A stretch of 64,000 nt of DNA from Legionella antarctica (GTDB taxonomy: Bacteria > Pseudomonadota > Gammaproteobacteria > Legionellales > Legionellaceae). The stretch covers positions 3,021,001-3,085,000 of the forward strand of contig NZ_AP022839.1 of assembly GCF_011764505.1 (NCBI RefSeq). Direction: 5' to 3'. The position numbers and the translations under genes are program-made. The notes beneath the pieces were generated by a model. That model had not been told where the DNA came from. It made no database searches and was given only the letters and a program-made list of their open reading frames with translations. Shown in pieces: positions 44,895 through 52,828 of this stretch. How positions within the stretch are numbered: position 1 is the stretch's first letter; each line of letters starts with the position of its first letter.

Positions 44895-45255
44895 CGTCTA
44901 CTCCAATAGTTATGGTGTAGCGATCTTCTTCAATTTTCACTTATTCCTCTAGGTGTATTTCACCGAACGGATACAATTAGAGAGGTGCTATATCAGCACA
45001 AAAAAGGGATGACTCAACGCAATATTGAAAAGTCTCTAAGCGTTTCACGAATGAGCATACGCAAGTACGTTTCAATGGCCAAGGATTTGGGTTATCAGGA
45101 GGATATTTCCAATGATGAGCTCGAAGTTATCGCTTTGCAGATACATAATAAAATCGTTAATACTACAGCCAACAACAGTAATATAGGCGCGGTTTTCTGG
45201 ACACAAAAAAAGGTTTTTTAAGAGCTATTCTTCTTAATACAAAGAGGAGAATAAA

Positions 45256-45540
45256 ATGTCTAAAAAGCGAGCTTATTATACGGCGGCCAAGAAGGCAAAA
45301 ATAACGCTAGCTGCGATTGAGGGGAAACTCACACAAGCGCAAATTACCAGTGAATACGGTGTTCACGCAACGCAGGTAAAAACTTGGAAGCAATCGGCCA
45401 TCAAAGCCATTAACGATTTATTCTCTGGGGCTAATGAAAAAGAAGCCAAGTCCCAAGAGCAGCTTGTTGAGGCATTATATCAAGAAATTGGTCGACTTCA
45501 AGCGCAGCTATCTTGGCTAAAAAAAAAGCATGAACTTTAG
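45256..45540 (+). CDS. IS3-II OrfA (copy 1)
   Basis: The 94-residue OrfA has a helix-turn-helix (TLAAIEGKLTQAQITSEYGV) and a coiled coil (EALYQEIGRLQAQLSWLKKK). The A9 run (CTAAAAAAAAAGCATG) just before orfB is a likely -1 frameshift site. AGAGGAG precedes the start. Confidence 0.9.
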   Translation: MSKKRAYYTAAKKAKITLAAIEGKLTQAQITSEYGVHATQVKTWKQSAIKAINDLFSGANEKEAKSQEQLVEALYQEIGRLQAQLSWLKKKHEL

Positions 45541-46375
45541 TCTGGATGAAAAGCGCGTCATGATTGATCCTCTTGCCGAGCTCACCATTCGTGAACAATG
45601 CTTGCTATTAGACTTGCCTGTTTCAAGTTATTATTATAGTGCCAAGCCCATTTCTGTCGAAGATGAAGCGCTTATGGCGCTACTTGATGAGCACTATCTG
45701 CAGTATCCATGTGAAGGTAAAATTAAGCGGGCAAGATGGCTGTCAAAAGAAGTAGGCTATCCTGTTGGTAAACGTCGAGTAAAAAAGTTGATGGAAATGA
45801 TGGGGTTATCGACTGTTTACCCAAAGCCAAATACAAGCGTTCCCAATAAGGAGCATGAGGTGTTCCCTTATTTATTAAAAGAGGTGGATATCACCAAACC
45901 AAATCAGGTTTGGGCCGCAGATATCACCTACATCCGCATGAAAGGAAAGCATGTGTATTTAGTAGCTATTATGGACTGGTATAGTCGTTATGTGATTGGA
46001 TGGGCTATTTCACCTACTATGGAGGCTGAATTTTGTATTGAGGCGCTTAGAAACGCTTTGCTGCATTCGCGTTGTGAGATCTTTAACACGGATCAGGGTT
46101 CTCAATTTACCTCAAAAGATTGGATAAATACGCTAAAATCTCACCACATTTCTATCAGCATGGATGGGCGAGGACGTTATTTAGATAATATATTTATCGA
46201 GCGATTGTGGCGTAGTGTTAAGCAAGAAAAAATCTACCGGTATGATTTTGATACAATTGAAGAGGTTGAGCTGGCCTTAACGGAGTATTTTGAGTATTAT
46301 AATAACCGAAGGCTTCACCAGTCCTTTAATTATTTAACGCCCGCAGAGGTGTATTATGGCCGGAAAAGACCATAA
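45530..46375 (+). CDS. IS3-II OrfB transposase (copy 1)
   Basis: The 281-residue IS3-family DDE transposase overlaps orfA by 11 bases. Catalytic segments are WAADITYIRMKGKHVYLVAI (D), EIFNTDQGSQFTS (D) and MDGRGRYLDNIFIERLWRSV (E). It is only distantly related to IS3-I OrfB. The frame is intact. Confidence 0.93.
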   Translation: MNFSLDEKRVMIDPLAELTIREQCLLLDLPVSSYYYSAKPISVEDEALMALLDEHYLQYPCEGKIKRARWLSKEVGYPVGKRRVKKLMEMMGLSTVYPKPNTSVPNKEHEVFPYLLKEVDITKPNQVWAADITYIRMKGKHVYLVAIMDWYSRYVIGWAISPTMEAEFCIEALRNALLHSRCEIFNTDQGSQFTSKDWINTLKSHHISISMDGRGRYLDNIFIERLWRSVKQEKIYRYDFDTIEEVELALTEYFEYYNNRRLHQSFNYLTPAEVYYGRKRP

Positions 46376-46393
46376 ACCCTAAATGAGAGCGTC

Positions 46394-46470
46394 ATGACTT
46401 ACCCACAAGGCCCACAGGCCTATACGAGAAAGTGAAGCTCTCCTGACCTGTGGACTTGTGGATAAGTCAT
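46394..46470. repeat. Long hairpin in the 3' tail of IS3-II
   Basis: ATGACTTACCCACAAGGCCC, then ACAGG, faces CCTGTGGACTTGTGGATAAG, then TCAT. The stem is about 24 bp with three mismatches around a 28-base loop. It lies within a 266 bp non-coding tail between the orfB stop and the right end of the element. The same structure is at 54601-54677 in copy 2. Confidence 0.85.
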
Positions 46471-46658
46471 TCTGATAGAGTTGTGGTAAAATGACCTAAG
46501 ACAATTCGTAGTAGCAATCACTATTCATACGGTATTGAGTAGGTTTAAATAGGTTAATTTGAGTGAATTTTTAACTATAAATGATGGATGAATAGCTCTT
46601 ATTTTTCCTTAATTTTGTTCCAGACATGCGGACCCATATCATTGAGACTGTGCTTTTA

Positions 46659-47030
46659 CTATTGAAAAGCTGGAAGTTTTGACCAGTCGGGATAAGTTAA
46701 CTCCCACAACCTGAAAATTTTTTCATCCTTATATTGAGCGATTAAAATAACTTCAATCCGTTTGGGAGACTCATTGGGTCTGTTCGTGGTAATAAATACG
46801 CGCCCGGCTAATTTTTCACCTTGTTCGAGAAAGGTCTCATCATCATACTCAACTTGATATTGAATTTCCGTTGCGTAATATTTTTGATGGGACGTTACAA
46901 AATCATCGTAATTGGTAACCAGATCATTAGTATATAAAAGAAATTCTTTATGATAGTAGCCTGGTATCAATGAGGCGTTTTTGGAAATAACCATTTTGTT
47001 GAACATTTCTTTTAGTTTTTCTGTATACAT
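46659..47030 (-). CDS. NTF2/SnoaL-like protein
   Basis: The 123-residue protein has the cone-shaped alpha+beta layout of the NTF2/SnoaL superfamily: an N-terminal helix pair (LKEMFNKMVISKNASLIPGY), TNDLVTNYDDFVTSHQKYY, then alternating strands ending IFRLWELTYPDW. These proteins bind small molecules or act as isomerases or hydrolases. No catalytic residues can be assigned. Its stop is 18 bases from the IS3-II end, so the IS lies just past its 3' end. Confidence 0.75.
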   Translation of the reverse strand: MYTEKLKEMFNKMVISKNASLIPGYYHKEFLLYTNDLVTNYDDFVTSHQKYYATEIQYQVEYDDETFLEQGEKLAGRVFITTNRPNESPKRIEVILIAQYKDEKIFRLWELTYPDWSKLPAFQ

Positions 47031-47121
47031 ACCTTTAAGTCTCTAACTTGATATCGATGAATGAAAATAATACTATCTCCTACCAATAGCAACATCTTCC
47101 CAATAAGCAGCGCAAAACTCC

Positions 47122-47646
47122 ATGACTTTACCCCATCAATTACATTTAAAAGAAATCAACCAGCAAGATGAAAAACGCTTCATCCAAACAATGAAGAAAA
47201 GTCATGACTTTCATCAACCGTTTACCACTTCTCCCCAAACCAAGGAAGCATTTCATACTCATTTTTTAAGATCGCAACAGGATAATCAAAGGTGCTACTT
47301 AATACTCAATCAGGAAAATCATATCGTGGGCGTATTTAACATTAACGAAATTGTTCGTGGATTTTTTCAAAGTGGGTATCTTGGTTATTATGCATCGGTA
47401 GATTTTGCTGGTAAAGGATTAATGAGCTTGGGCCTTAAGCTGGTTTTGAAAGAAATCTTTACCGAATTAAAATTGCATCGTATTGAGGCAAATATTCAGC
47501 CAAACAATACGCCCTCCATTCAATTAGTTACCCGAAATGGTTTTATCAAAGAAGGGTTCTCGCCACGATACTTAAAGATAAATAACATTTGGTGTGACCA
47601 TATTCGCTACGCTTTAACTTATGAAGATTGGGTAAACACACAGTAG
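47122..47646 (+). CDS. GNAT acetyltransferase, RimJ/RimL-like
   Basis: The 174-residue protein has the acetyltransferase core: FNINEIVRGFFQSGYLGYYA, the acetyl-CoA loop VDFAGKGLMSLGLKL, and RIEANIQPNNTPSIQLVTRN followed by GFIKEGFSPRYLKIN. This matches ribosomal-protein-alanine N-acetyltransferases. The target could be a protein N-terminus, an antibiotic or a metabolite. It abuts the convergent small gene downstream with no gap. Confidence 0.88.
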   Translation: MTLPHQLHLKEINQQDEKRFIQTMKKSHDFHQPFTTSPQTKEAFHTHFLRSQQDNQRCYLILNQENHIVGVFNINEIVRGFFQSGYLGYYASVDFAGKGLMSLGLKLVLKEIFTELKLHRIEANIQPNNTPSIQLVTRNGFIKEGFSPRYLKINNIWCDHIRYALTYEDWVNTQ

Positions 47647-47877
47647 CTATTCACCACTGGATTGTTTACGACAACGATAGACCACTTCCCCTGTACTAAT
47701 TTCTACAATCTCTCCCTCAGCACCTGATTTTTCTAATTCACACTGTCCAATTAAAAATATTTGTAAGTCGCTAATACAATCTCCTGTAGTTTGGGAAATA
47801 ATTTCATCTCCTATTTTTATTTTTGCTTGATAAGGGTGTTGTTCCGTAACTGTGTTCATAGATTGGCCTTGTTTCAT
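47647..47877 (-). CDS. Hypothetical protein, 76 residues or fewer
   Basis: I do not recognise a family. The protein is small and acidic, with YQAKIKIGDEIISQTTGDCI and GAEGEIVEISTGEVVYRCRK, which suggest a small beta-barrel. Met-7 (47859) has a better ribosome-binding site (AAGG) than the first ATG. It sits tail to tail with the GNAT gene. Confidence 0.55.
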   Translation of the reverse strand: MKQGQSMNTVTEQHPYQAKIKIGDEIISQTTGDCISDLQIFLIGQCELEKSGAEGEIVEISTGEVVYRCRKQSSGE

Positions 47878-48187
47878 ATCTTATGTTTTAATTATAGCTT
47901 AGGCTTTGAAAAGTTTAATTTTGTCGTGCAAAAAGTGCTAATTAGTTTAAATTTTGCACCCATGGGTTTTCATATTAAACCCGCAGCGGTTGATGTTGCC
48001 CTTCCCGCGATAGATTAAATCCTTAATCTCATTTGAATCAAAATTAACATGCAGGCTATAATCACCAATCCACTATCTGTTGTTTATTTGTAATGGAACG
48101 TAGACCGGTGGGATTGTGTCGATCATTCATATAGTTTAATTTAGGGATGCAGCAATTCCTTAAACTATTATAACAAGGTTAACGACC
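47878..48187. other. Intergenic region upstream of the GT87 gene
   Basis: No gene is seen. An inverted repeat at 48131-48168 (ATAGTTTAA and TTAAACTAT, with imperfect inner pairing of TTAGGGA and AATTCCT) sits just before the GT87 ribosome-binding site and could be an operator or leader hairpin. A short coding-like stretch ends at 48018, but I could not assign it. Confidence 0.4.
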
Positions 48188-49495
48188 GTGGAATCTCAGC
48201 TTTTTTTTCATACGAGGATCTTTATTTTCACTTTGATTATAATTGTCTATTGCGCTCTTGTTTACACCATGATCACCTGCCAATACAACACTGATTTTAC
48301 CTCCTTCTATTCCTCAGCATTAGCGGCAAGACAAGGCCATAACCCTTATCAGGCCATGATAACAAGCTTTCTTCCCGTGGAGAAGGAAAGCTATATTAAT
48401 CTAAATCCGCCCATTATCTTATTATTATTTTATCCTTTGACTTTTTTTTCCTACCCAGTTGCTCTTAATATTTGGTTAACACTCTCTATTATCTTCGGCT
48501 TAATTGGCGCCTGGTTTACTTTTAATATTGTTTTCTCTCAATATTTTGTTAAGAAAAACTGGATGAGTCTTTATACGGCCTATCTATTTTTATTTTCAAC
48601 TCTAATCTGCTTATCAGCCAATCAGGTAGGAACCCTGTTATTACTTTGCCTGATGCTAGGGTACCATTTTCACCTTAAGAATAATGATTATCCAGCAGGT
48701 ATTATTTGGGGATTTATTATTGGATTAAAATTGTTTCCCGGGTTGTTATTTTTTTATATATTAAGACAAAATCGAAATAAATTGTTTGCAATAATGCTGG
48801 TAACCATTGTTCTGTGTTTTCTTATCCCACTGCTTGTTTATGGTGGGGCGATTTACAGCCAGTTTTACCACGCGATGACAGGTATTGAATGGTACGAAAA
48901 TCCCTGGAATGGCTCTGTATTAGCCTTTATACATCGTGTATTTGCCGAGCTACACTATATTGATTGGACTATTCCCACCTATATTATTATCCTGTTTCTT
49001 GCTCTAATAGGCTACTTATGGAGTCTTAGCCCCAATGATACGCAAGATAATATAAACCACCAGCCGTTCTGTTTAACGCTCGTAATGATGCTTGTACTTA
49101 GTCCTCTGGGCTGGATTTATTACTTTCCGATATTACTTTTTCCTATCATGTTATTATGGACAAGTATAATGAAGGAGCATGAGCAGATGTCACAGTCAGC
49201 GAAACTATGGCTCACAAGCTTGTTTTTGCTTAATTTCCCCACAGCGGGTCTCACGACCATGCAAGTTGCACGCTATGATGATAAAACCCAATTGATTCCA
49301 TTTTACTTTTTTGGCTTGGTCACTTTAATTTACCTGCTAACCGTCAAAAAAAAATACCTGCCGGGTAACAATGAACTAACTGTGGATGATAACAAAGACT
49401 CATTCATGTTTATTACATTCCTTATTATGGCCTTTAGCTTTATAGTACCGGGTACAGGTTTCTTACTGCGTCTGTCCAGAGCCTGTATTTATTAA
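48188..49495 (+). CDS. GT87-family membrane glycosyltransferase
   Basis: The 435-residue protein has about 10 membrane segments. Its start matches the GT87/DUF2029 group: after the first segment, QYNTDFTSFYSSALAARQGH, then NPYQ and NLNPPIILLLFYPLTFFSYP. The Asp of TDF and the NPP motif are the usual landmarks. Known members are polyprenyl-phosphate-dependent mannosyl- or arabinosyltransferases, and the acceptor here is unknown. The start is a GTG with AAGG 10 bases upstream. It is a single gene flanked by hairpins. Confidence 0.8.
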   Translation: MESQLFFHTRIFIFTLIIIVYCALVYTMITCQYNTDFTSFYSSALAARQGHNPYQAMITSFLPVEKESYINLNPPIILLLFYPLTFFSYPVALNIWLTLSIIFGLIGAWFTFNIVFSQYFVKKNWMSLYTAYLFLFSTLICLSANQVGTLLLLCLMLGYHFHLKNNDYPAGIIWGFIIGLKLFPGLLFFYILRQNRNKLFAIMLVTIVLCFLIPLLVYGGAIYSQFYHAMTGIEWYENPWNGSVLAFIHRVFAELHYIDWTIPTYIIILFLALIGYLWSLSPNDTQDNINHQPFCLTLVMMLVLSPLGWIYYFPILLFPIMLLWTSIMKEHEQMSQSAKLWLTSLFLLNFPTAGLTTMQVARYDDKTQLIPFYFFGLVTLIYLLTVKKKYLPGNNELTVDDNKDSFMFITFLIMAFSFIVPGTGFLLRLSRACIY

Positions 49496-49518
49496 TCTGG
49501 ACTCAACAATACAGGCTC
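49479..49518 (+). terminator. Hairpin overlapping the GT87 stop
   Basis: GAGCCTGTATT and AATACAGGCTC form a perfect 11 bp stem around an 18-base loop that holds the stop codon. No T-run follows. Confidence 0.55.
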
Positions 49519-49582
49519 CCTGCTTTGGGTTGCGAACTGCTAATTGGCCATTCTCCGTGCCTGGAAAAAGTAACCTGAACCA

Positions 49583-50185
49583 TTATTTCCAGGAAAGAAT
49601 GGTTGGTGATTGATGCTCTGGCGCTAATGTTTTTTCTGCAGGCCATCCTATAATAACAGATGCCTGAGCAATCATGTCATCAGGAATACCTAATTCTTGT
49701 TTCCACTCAGGCAAATTTAAGGCGGGGAGAGAAAAACCAATCACACAAGAACCAAGTCCTTTCGCATAAGCAGTAAGCATTAAATTTTCAGCAGCAAGCC
49801 AACATTCGGCAGTAACAAATGGACCAGTATAAGTACTGTAGATAACAATTAATGTGCTCGCATTATAAAAAACATTATAGTCTTTTTTTTCTACTACTCC
49901 CAGTATCCGTTTTCTCTGTTCTGATGCGAGTTTATCTGTTTGATTATGCAGTTCAACTTTACAACTGGCTGACAGACGATTTAACAATTCTTTCTGTTGA
50001 ATCACTGCAAATGCCCTTGGTTCTTCATGCAAGGCCGTAGGTGCTTGCATGGCGGCATCTAACAAAATATGAATTAGATCTGAGCTTACTTCGGTGGGAA
50101 GATAGTTACGAACTGCTCGACGGTTATATATAGCATCCATTATATCCACTGTTTTTTTTTCATTTTCAATGGGTGAGCTTTTCAT
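49583..50185 (-). CDS. Nitroreductase family protein
   Basis: From the ATG at 50185 (GGAGA eight bases upstream) the protein has 200 residues. A longer frame begins at 50236. FMN-binding features are visible: DAIYNRRAVRNYLPTEVS, DAAMQAPTALHEEPRAFAVI, and the C-terminal LGSCVIGFSLPALNLPEW. The family reduces nitro compounds, quinones or flavins with NAD(P)H as a homodimer. The physiological substrate is unknown. It is divergent from the UspA gene at 50376. Confidence 0.88.
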   Translation of the reverse strand: MKSSPIENEKKTVDIMDAIYNRRAVRNYLPTEVSSDLIHILLDAAMQAPTALHEEPRAFAVIQQKELLNRLSASCKVELHNQTDKLASEQRKRILGVVEKKDYNVFYNASTLIVIYSTYTGPFVTAECWLAAENLMLTAYAKGLGSCVIGFSLPALNLPEWKQELGIPDDMIAQASVIIGWPAEKTLAPEHQSPTILSWK

Positions 50186-50375
50186 CGGTGTCTCCATGAC
50201 TTGATAATAGTATTTTATTATAGCTCTATTTGCCAATTAAGATCGAACGAATTCAGTTGAATGATTACTGATAAATAATAATTAAAATCAACGAATCATT
50301 AACATAATCTATAATTAATATAATATGGATATAAAAAATCTGTCCTTACAGATAATGGATGCGTTGGAGTCAACA

Positions 50376-50843
50376 ATGACCTATAAGAATATTATGCTGG
50401 CAATTGATGGGAGTAATGTATCAAACGCAGCGGTGGAAGAAATAAACAGGCTTACAAAAGGCAAACGTATACATTTGCGTGTTGTTCACGTAGTCGATGA
50501 AAAGATGGTCTATTGTGGCGGGCCAGGTTTTGATCATTCTCTAATAATCAATAGCTTAAAAGAAGAGGGAGCAGAGGTTCTGGAGAGTGCGGTAAAAATA
50601 ATTGAAAAACAGAGCGCCATAAAGGTTGAGAAGTTTCTCCTTGAGCTTAAAGTGTTCCGGGAAACGATTGCAGACATGATTGTTGCGGAAGCAGCAGACT
50701 GGCCGGCTGACTTACTGGTTATTGGTTCGCATGGTAGAAGAGGCTTTAGTCACTTTTTTTTAGGTAGTGTAGCTGAGCAGGTTGTTCGCAATGCTACCAT
50801 TCCGGTGTTGATTGTTAGAAGTTCCAATGAGTTAAAACAGTAA
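50376..50843 (+). CDS. Universal stress protein (UspA family)
   Basis: From the ATG at 50376 (TTGGAGTCAAC upstream) it is a single-domain Usp of 155 residues. A frame opening at 50325 adds 17 residues that the homologue at 58347 lacks. The ATP-binding G-x2-G-x9-G-S motif is intact in GSHGRRGFSHFFLGS, so it should bind ATP. It is very similar to the protein at 58347 in layout (start YKNIMLAIDGS). Usp proteins protect non-growing cells by mechanisms that are not clear. Confidence 0.92.
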   Translation: MTYKNIMLAIDGSNVSNAAVEEINRLTKGKRIHLRVVHVVDEKMVYCGGPGFDHSLIINSLKEEGAEVLESAVKIIEKQSAIKVEKFLLELKVFRETIADMIVAEAADWPADLLVIGSHGRRGFSHFFLGSVAEQVVRNATIPVLIVRSSNELKQ

Positions 50844-50953
50844 CTCGACTTAAATGCAACCCAATGAATATTAGCATTTATAATAATGAATACCTAAATC
50901 CAAAATTTCAACAGACAGACTGATATTAAATTTCTTTGTTACTTGGCACCCCC

Positions 50954-50969
50954 TGTAACTGTTGTTACA
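50954..50969. promoter_or_regulatory. Perfect inverted repeat, possible operator
   Basis: TGTAAC-TGTT-GTTACA is a perfect 6 bp dyad in the 180 bp between the Usp and Dabb genes. Its size fits a dimeric repressor site. No cognate regulator is evident in the window. Confidence 0.4.
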
Positions 50970-50990
50970 ATGCAAACGTAACGCAATGAT

Positions 50991-51011
50991 AAAAAGGATT
51001 TTATCCTTTTT
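50991..51011 (+). terminator. Perfect A/T-flanked hairpin before the Dabb gene
   Basis: AAAAAGGAT and ATCCTTTTT form a perfect 9 bp stem with a 3-base loop ending in a T-run. It lies 16 bases before the start at 51027 and includes sequence near that gene's leader. It could terminate usp transcription or act as an attenuator. Confidence 0.55.
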
Positions 51012-51026
51012 AAACAAGAGAGCCAC

Positions 51027-51347
51027 ATGATCAAACACATTGTCCTATTAAAATTTAAAGCAAATGTAACCCCGCATCAAATTAATTACGTATTTCATCA
51101 GCTAGGTCATTTAAAGTCATTAATTCCTTCAATAAACCATTTTTCTTTTGGAGAAAACTGCAGCCCCGAAGATTTAAATAAAGGATTTACCCATGCATTT
51201 ATGATGGAATTCAATGATATCGAAGGAAGAGATACATATTTGAATCATCCGGAACATATAAGAATTGCACAAGATGTTATTGTACCCCTACTTGAAAATG
51301 GCTTGGAATCGGCTTTAACTCTTGATTATAAAGCTCAAACTCACTAG
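51027..51347 (+). CDS. Dabb (stress-responsive alpha/beta-barrel) protein
   Basis: The 106-residue protein fits the Dabb family of dimeric ferredoxin-like barrels. It starts MIKHIVLLKFKANVTPHQIN, has HFSFGENCSPEDLNKGFTHA in the middle, and ends with the usual YLNHPEHIRIAQDVIVPLLE. Family members include stress-induced proteins and some cyclases. There is no specific functional residue to name. A hairpin lies just upstream, and GAGAG is the ribosome-binding site. Confidence 0.88.
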   Translation: MIKHIVLLKFKANVTPHQINYVFHQLGHLKSLIPSINHFSFGENCSPEDLNKGFTHAFMMEFNDIEGRDTYLNHPEHIRIAQDVIVPLLENGLESALTLDYKAQTH

Positions 51348-51585
51348 AAACATAGCTGCCATACAATGACTCCTGCCTTGTTTACCAAATATCTTTCCTT
51401 CCAAAAGCTAAAAATAAGAACGGTCAAAAATAATTTATTTAGACTCGAAAGGTTTGTTTTTTGTCTTTGATGTAGTATATTTGACCACCTATGTTGCCAG
51501 CTAAACTAACCACAAATCAAAATGATTCCTTATTTGTACGATTTACTTCCAGGATCGTCATTCAATAACAATTTTTGGAGAGAAC

Positions 51586-52755
51586 ATGCTTGAATATCTA
51601 ACATGGATTACCGCCGGTATATCCCTGGCAAGTAACTTTATTTTTGGAATTATCCAACCTACTCATGAACAATTGAAAGTACCACAATGCCTTGCGGTAC
51701 ATATTACTGTCGGTCATGAGGTCTTAGCAGAAAACACTCAGTTCAAAATTATTGATGTACCTGATAGTGAAGTGAAGCAACTTATGCTCTTAGCAGATCA
51801 AGTTCAATGCGGTAATATCGTTCATGTCAGTAATCAATTAACGACTGCAAAAAAACAATCAGCACAGAGCCTGTTACAAAATAAAGTAGCAGCAACAACC
51901 GGAAATAACAACCGCTACATAATGAAACACCAAGATGAAGTAAATACTGCTTTGAAAGCCATCGTAGCTGACAATATATGGCAAACATTAAACCATTTAA
52001 CAGCCTATACAAATCGTTCTGCAACCAAAGATACGGGGGTTGCTGCTGCACATTGGTTAAAAGAACAATTTGAAGCCATGTCCATTGAATATGGTCGTAC
52101 CGATACTAAAACATTTTTTGTAAAAACGGGCTGGTATAATCAACCTTCAGTAGTAAGCGTAATTGGTAAAGACATTCAAGCTCCTGGTATTGTGATCGGC
52201 GCTCATATGGATACTCTTGATGGTCGTATGCCTGGGGCTGACGAGGGAAGTGGCGCAGCAGCAATTTTGGAAACAGCACGTGTTTTATTAGCGTCTGAAT
52301 CAGAGTTGAAGCACCCGATTTATATTATTTGGTATGCTGCAAGAAACCGGGATTTGGCTGGGTCGCACTATGTAGTAAGCTATTTTGATGACCACTCCAT
52401 CCGGGTTAAAGAAGTACTTCAACTGGACCAAACAGGTTACCGTGTTCATGGCGATCCGACTATGTGGGTGTTTACTGATCATGCCAACAAAGATTTAAGT
52501 GACTATATCTCCCAACTAATTACGACTTATATTCGTGTACCTGTTAATTATTCACGTTGTGGTGCTGGTTGCAGTGATCATGTTTCATGGAATGAAGAGA
52601 ACATCCCCGCGGCCTTCTCAGGTGAATCCATCTTTGAAAACTTTAACCCCAACATTGGTACTCCATCAGATACTGTAGATTTATTGAACCTGGAACACAT
52701 CACTAATTTTTCCAAATTAGCTTTAGCGTTTGCGATAGAGTTAGCTTCCCGGTAA
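51586..52755 (+). CDS. M28-family aminopeptidase homologue, catalytic Glu missing
   Basis: The 389-residue protein resembles secreted M28 leucyl aminopeptidases, with a signal-like hydrophobic N-terminus. Zinc ligands H207 and D209-type residues (IGAHMDTLDG), D219 (PGADEGSGAAA), D281 (QLDQTGY) and a His in CGAGCSDHVSWNEENIP are present. The usual EE pair (the catalytic base and a zinc ligand, normally in AAEE-x-GL-x-GS) reads AARNRDLAGS here, so R253 and N254 replace both. It is probably inactive or has changed function. It is otherwise intact and starts after GGAGAG. In Legionella such enzymes are type II secretion substrates. Confidence 0.85.
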   Translation: MLEYLTWITAGISLASNFIFGIIQPTHEQLKVPQCLAVHITVGHEVLAENTQFKIIDVPDSEVKQLMLLADQVQCGNIVHVSNQLTTAKKQSAQSLLQNKVAATTGNNNRYIMKHQDEVNTALKAIVADNIWQTLNHLTAYTNRSATKDTGVAAAHWLKEQFEAMSIEYGRTDTKTFFVKTGWYNQPSVVSVIGKDIQAPGIVIGAHMDTLDGRMPGADEGSGAAAILETARVLLASESELKHPIYIIWYAARNRDLAGSHYVVSYFDDHSIRVKEVLQLDQTGYRVHGDPTMWVFTDHANKDLSDYISQLITTYIRVPVNYSRCGAGCSDHVSWNEENIPAAFSGESIFENFNPNIGTPSDTVDLLNLEHITNFSKLALAFAIELASR

Positions 52756-52783
52756 AGCTGTTTAAGATTCCTTTAAATCAACC

Positions 52784-52814
52784 TATGGTTCCGCGGCATG
52801 TCCGAGGAACCATA
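52784..52814. terminator. Bidirectional hairpin after the M28 gene
   Basis: TATGGTTCC and GGAACCATA form a perfect 9 bp stem between the convergent M28 gene and the lipoprotein gene. The loop can pair further (GCGG with CCGA, imperfectly). Confidence 0.6.
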
Positions 52815-52828
52815 ACCACGCTTATACC

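Larger units (their letters stand above)
42611..44974 (-). mobile_element. IS66 element, copy B (inverted)
   Basis: This 2364 bp copy is inverted relative to copy A and has its own perfect 8 bp duplication (AATTAGAG at 42603-42610 and 44975-44982). The three proteins are identical to those of copy A. The two 3' ends face each other across 321 bp. Confidence 0.95.
42432..45178 (+). mobile_element. IS21-family remnant, split by IS66 copy B
   Basis: The left end has two direct repeats of the kind seen at IS21 ends (GGCCACGATTACTAGCCCAC and GGCCACGATTAATGGCCCAC). The start of istA follows. IS66 copy B (42611-44974) sits in codon 6. The remnant resumes at 44983 and ends at 45178, where IS3-II begins. 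Most of istA, all of istB and the right end are missing. Confidence 0.8.
42595..45178 (+). pseudogene. IS21 istA fragment, interrupted
   Basis: If IS66 copy B and one copy of its duplication are removed, the frame reads MAEIREVLYQHKKGMTQRNI, then a helix-turn-helix (IEKSLSVSRMSIRKYVSMAK), as in IS21 IstA. About 70 of some 500 residues remain. The ORF visible from 44985 is the tail of this fragment. Confidence 0.8.
45179..46641 (+). mobile_element. IS3-II element, copy 1
   Basis: This 1463 bp unit is the same as 53386-54848. Its ends form imperfect inverted repeats of about 25 bp (TAATATAGGCGCGG against TGATATGGGTCCGC, both with TCTGGA inside). The flanks here (CAG left, TTG right) do not match, so there is no target duplication. 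The left flank is the IS21 remnant and the right flank is unrelated. Confidence 0.88.

Noticed and set aside
39926-44982. A composite transposon made of the two IS66 copies
   Set aside because: Each copy has its own 8 bp duplication and no duplication surrounds the pair, so the two inserted separately. The 321 bp between them holds only a promoter, a gene stub and an IS21 end.
47791-48018. 75-codon plus-strand ORF before the GT87 gene
   Set aside because: The first half is antisense to the small gene at 47647. The last 20 codons look coding-like, but I cannot match them to a family.
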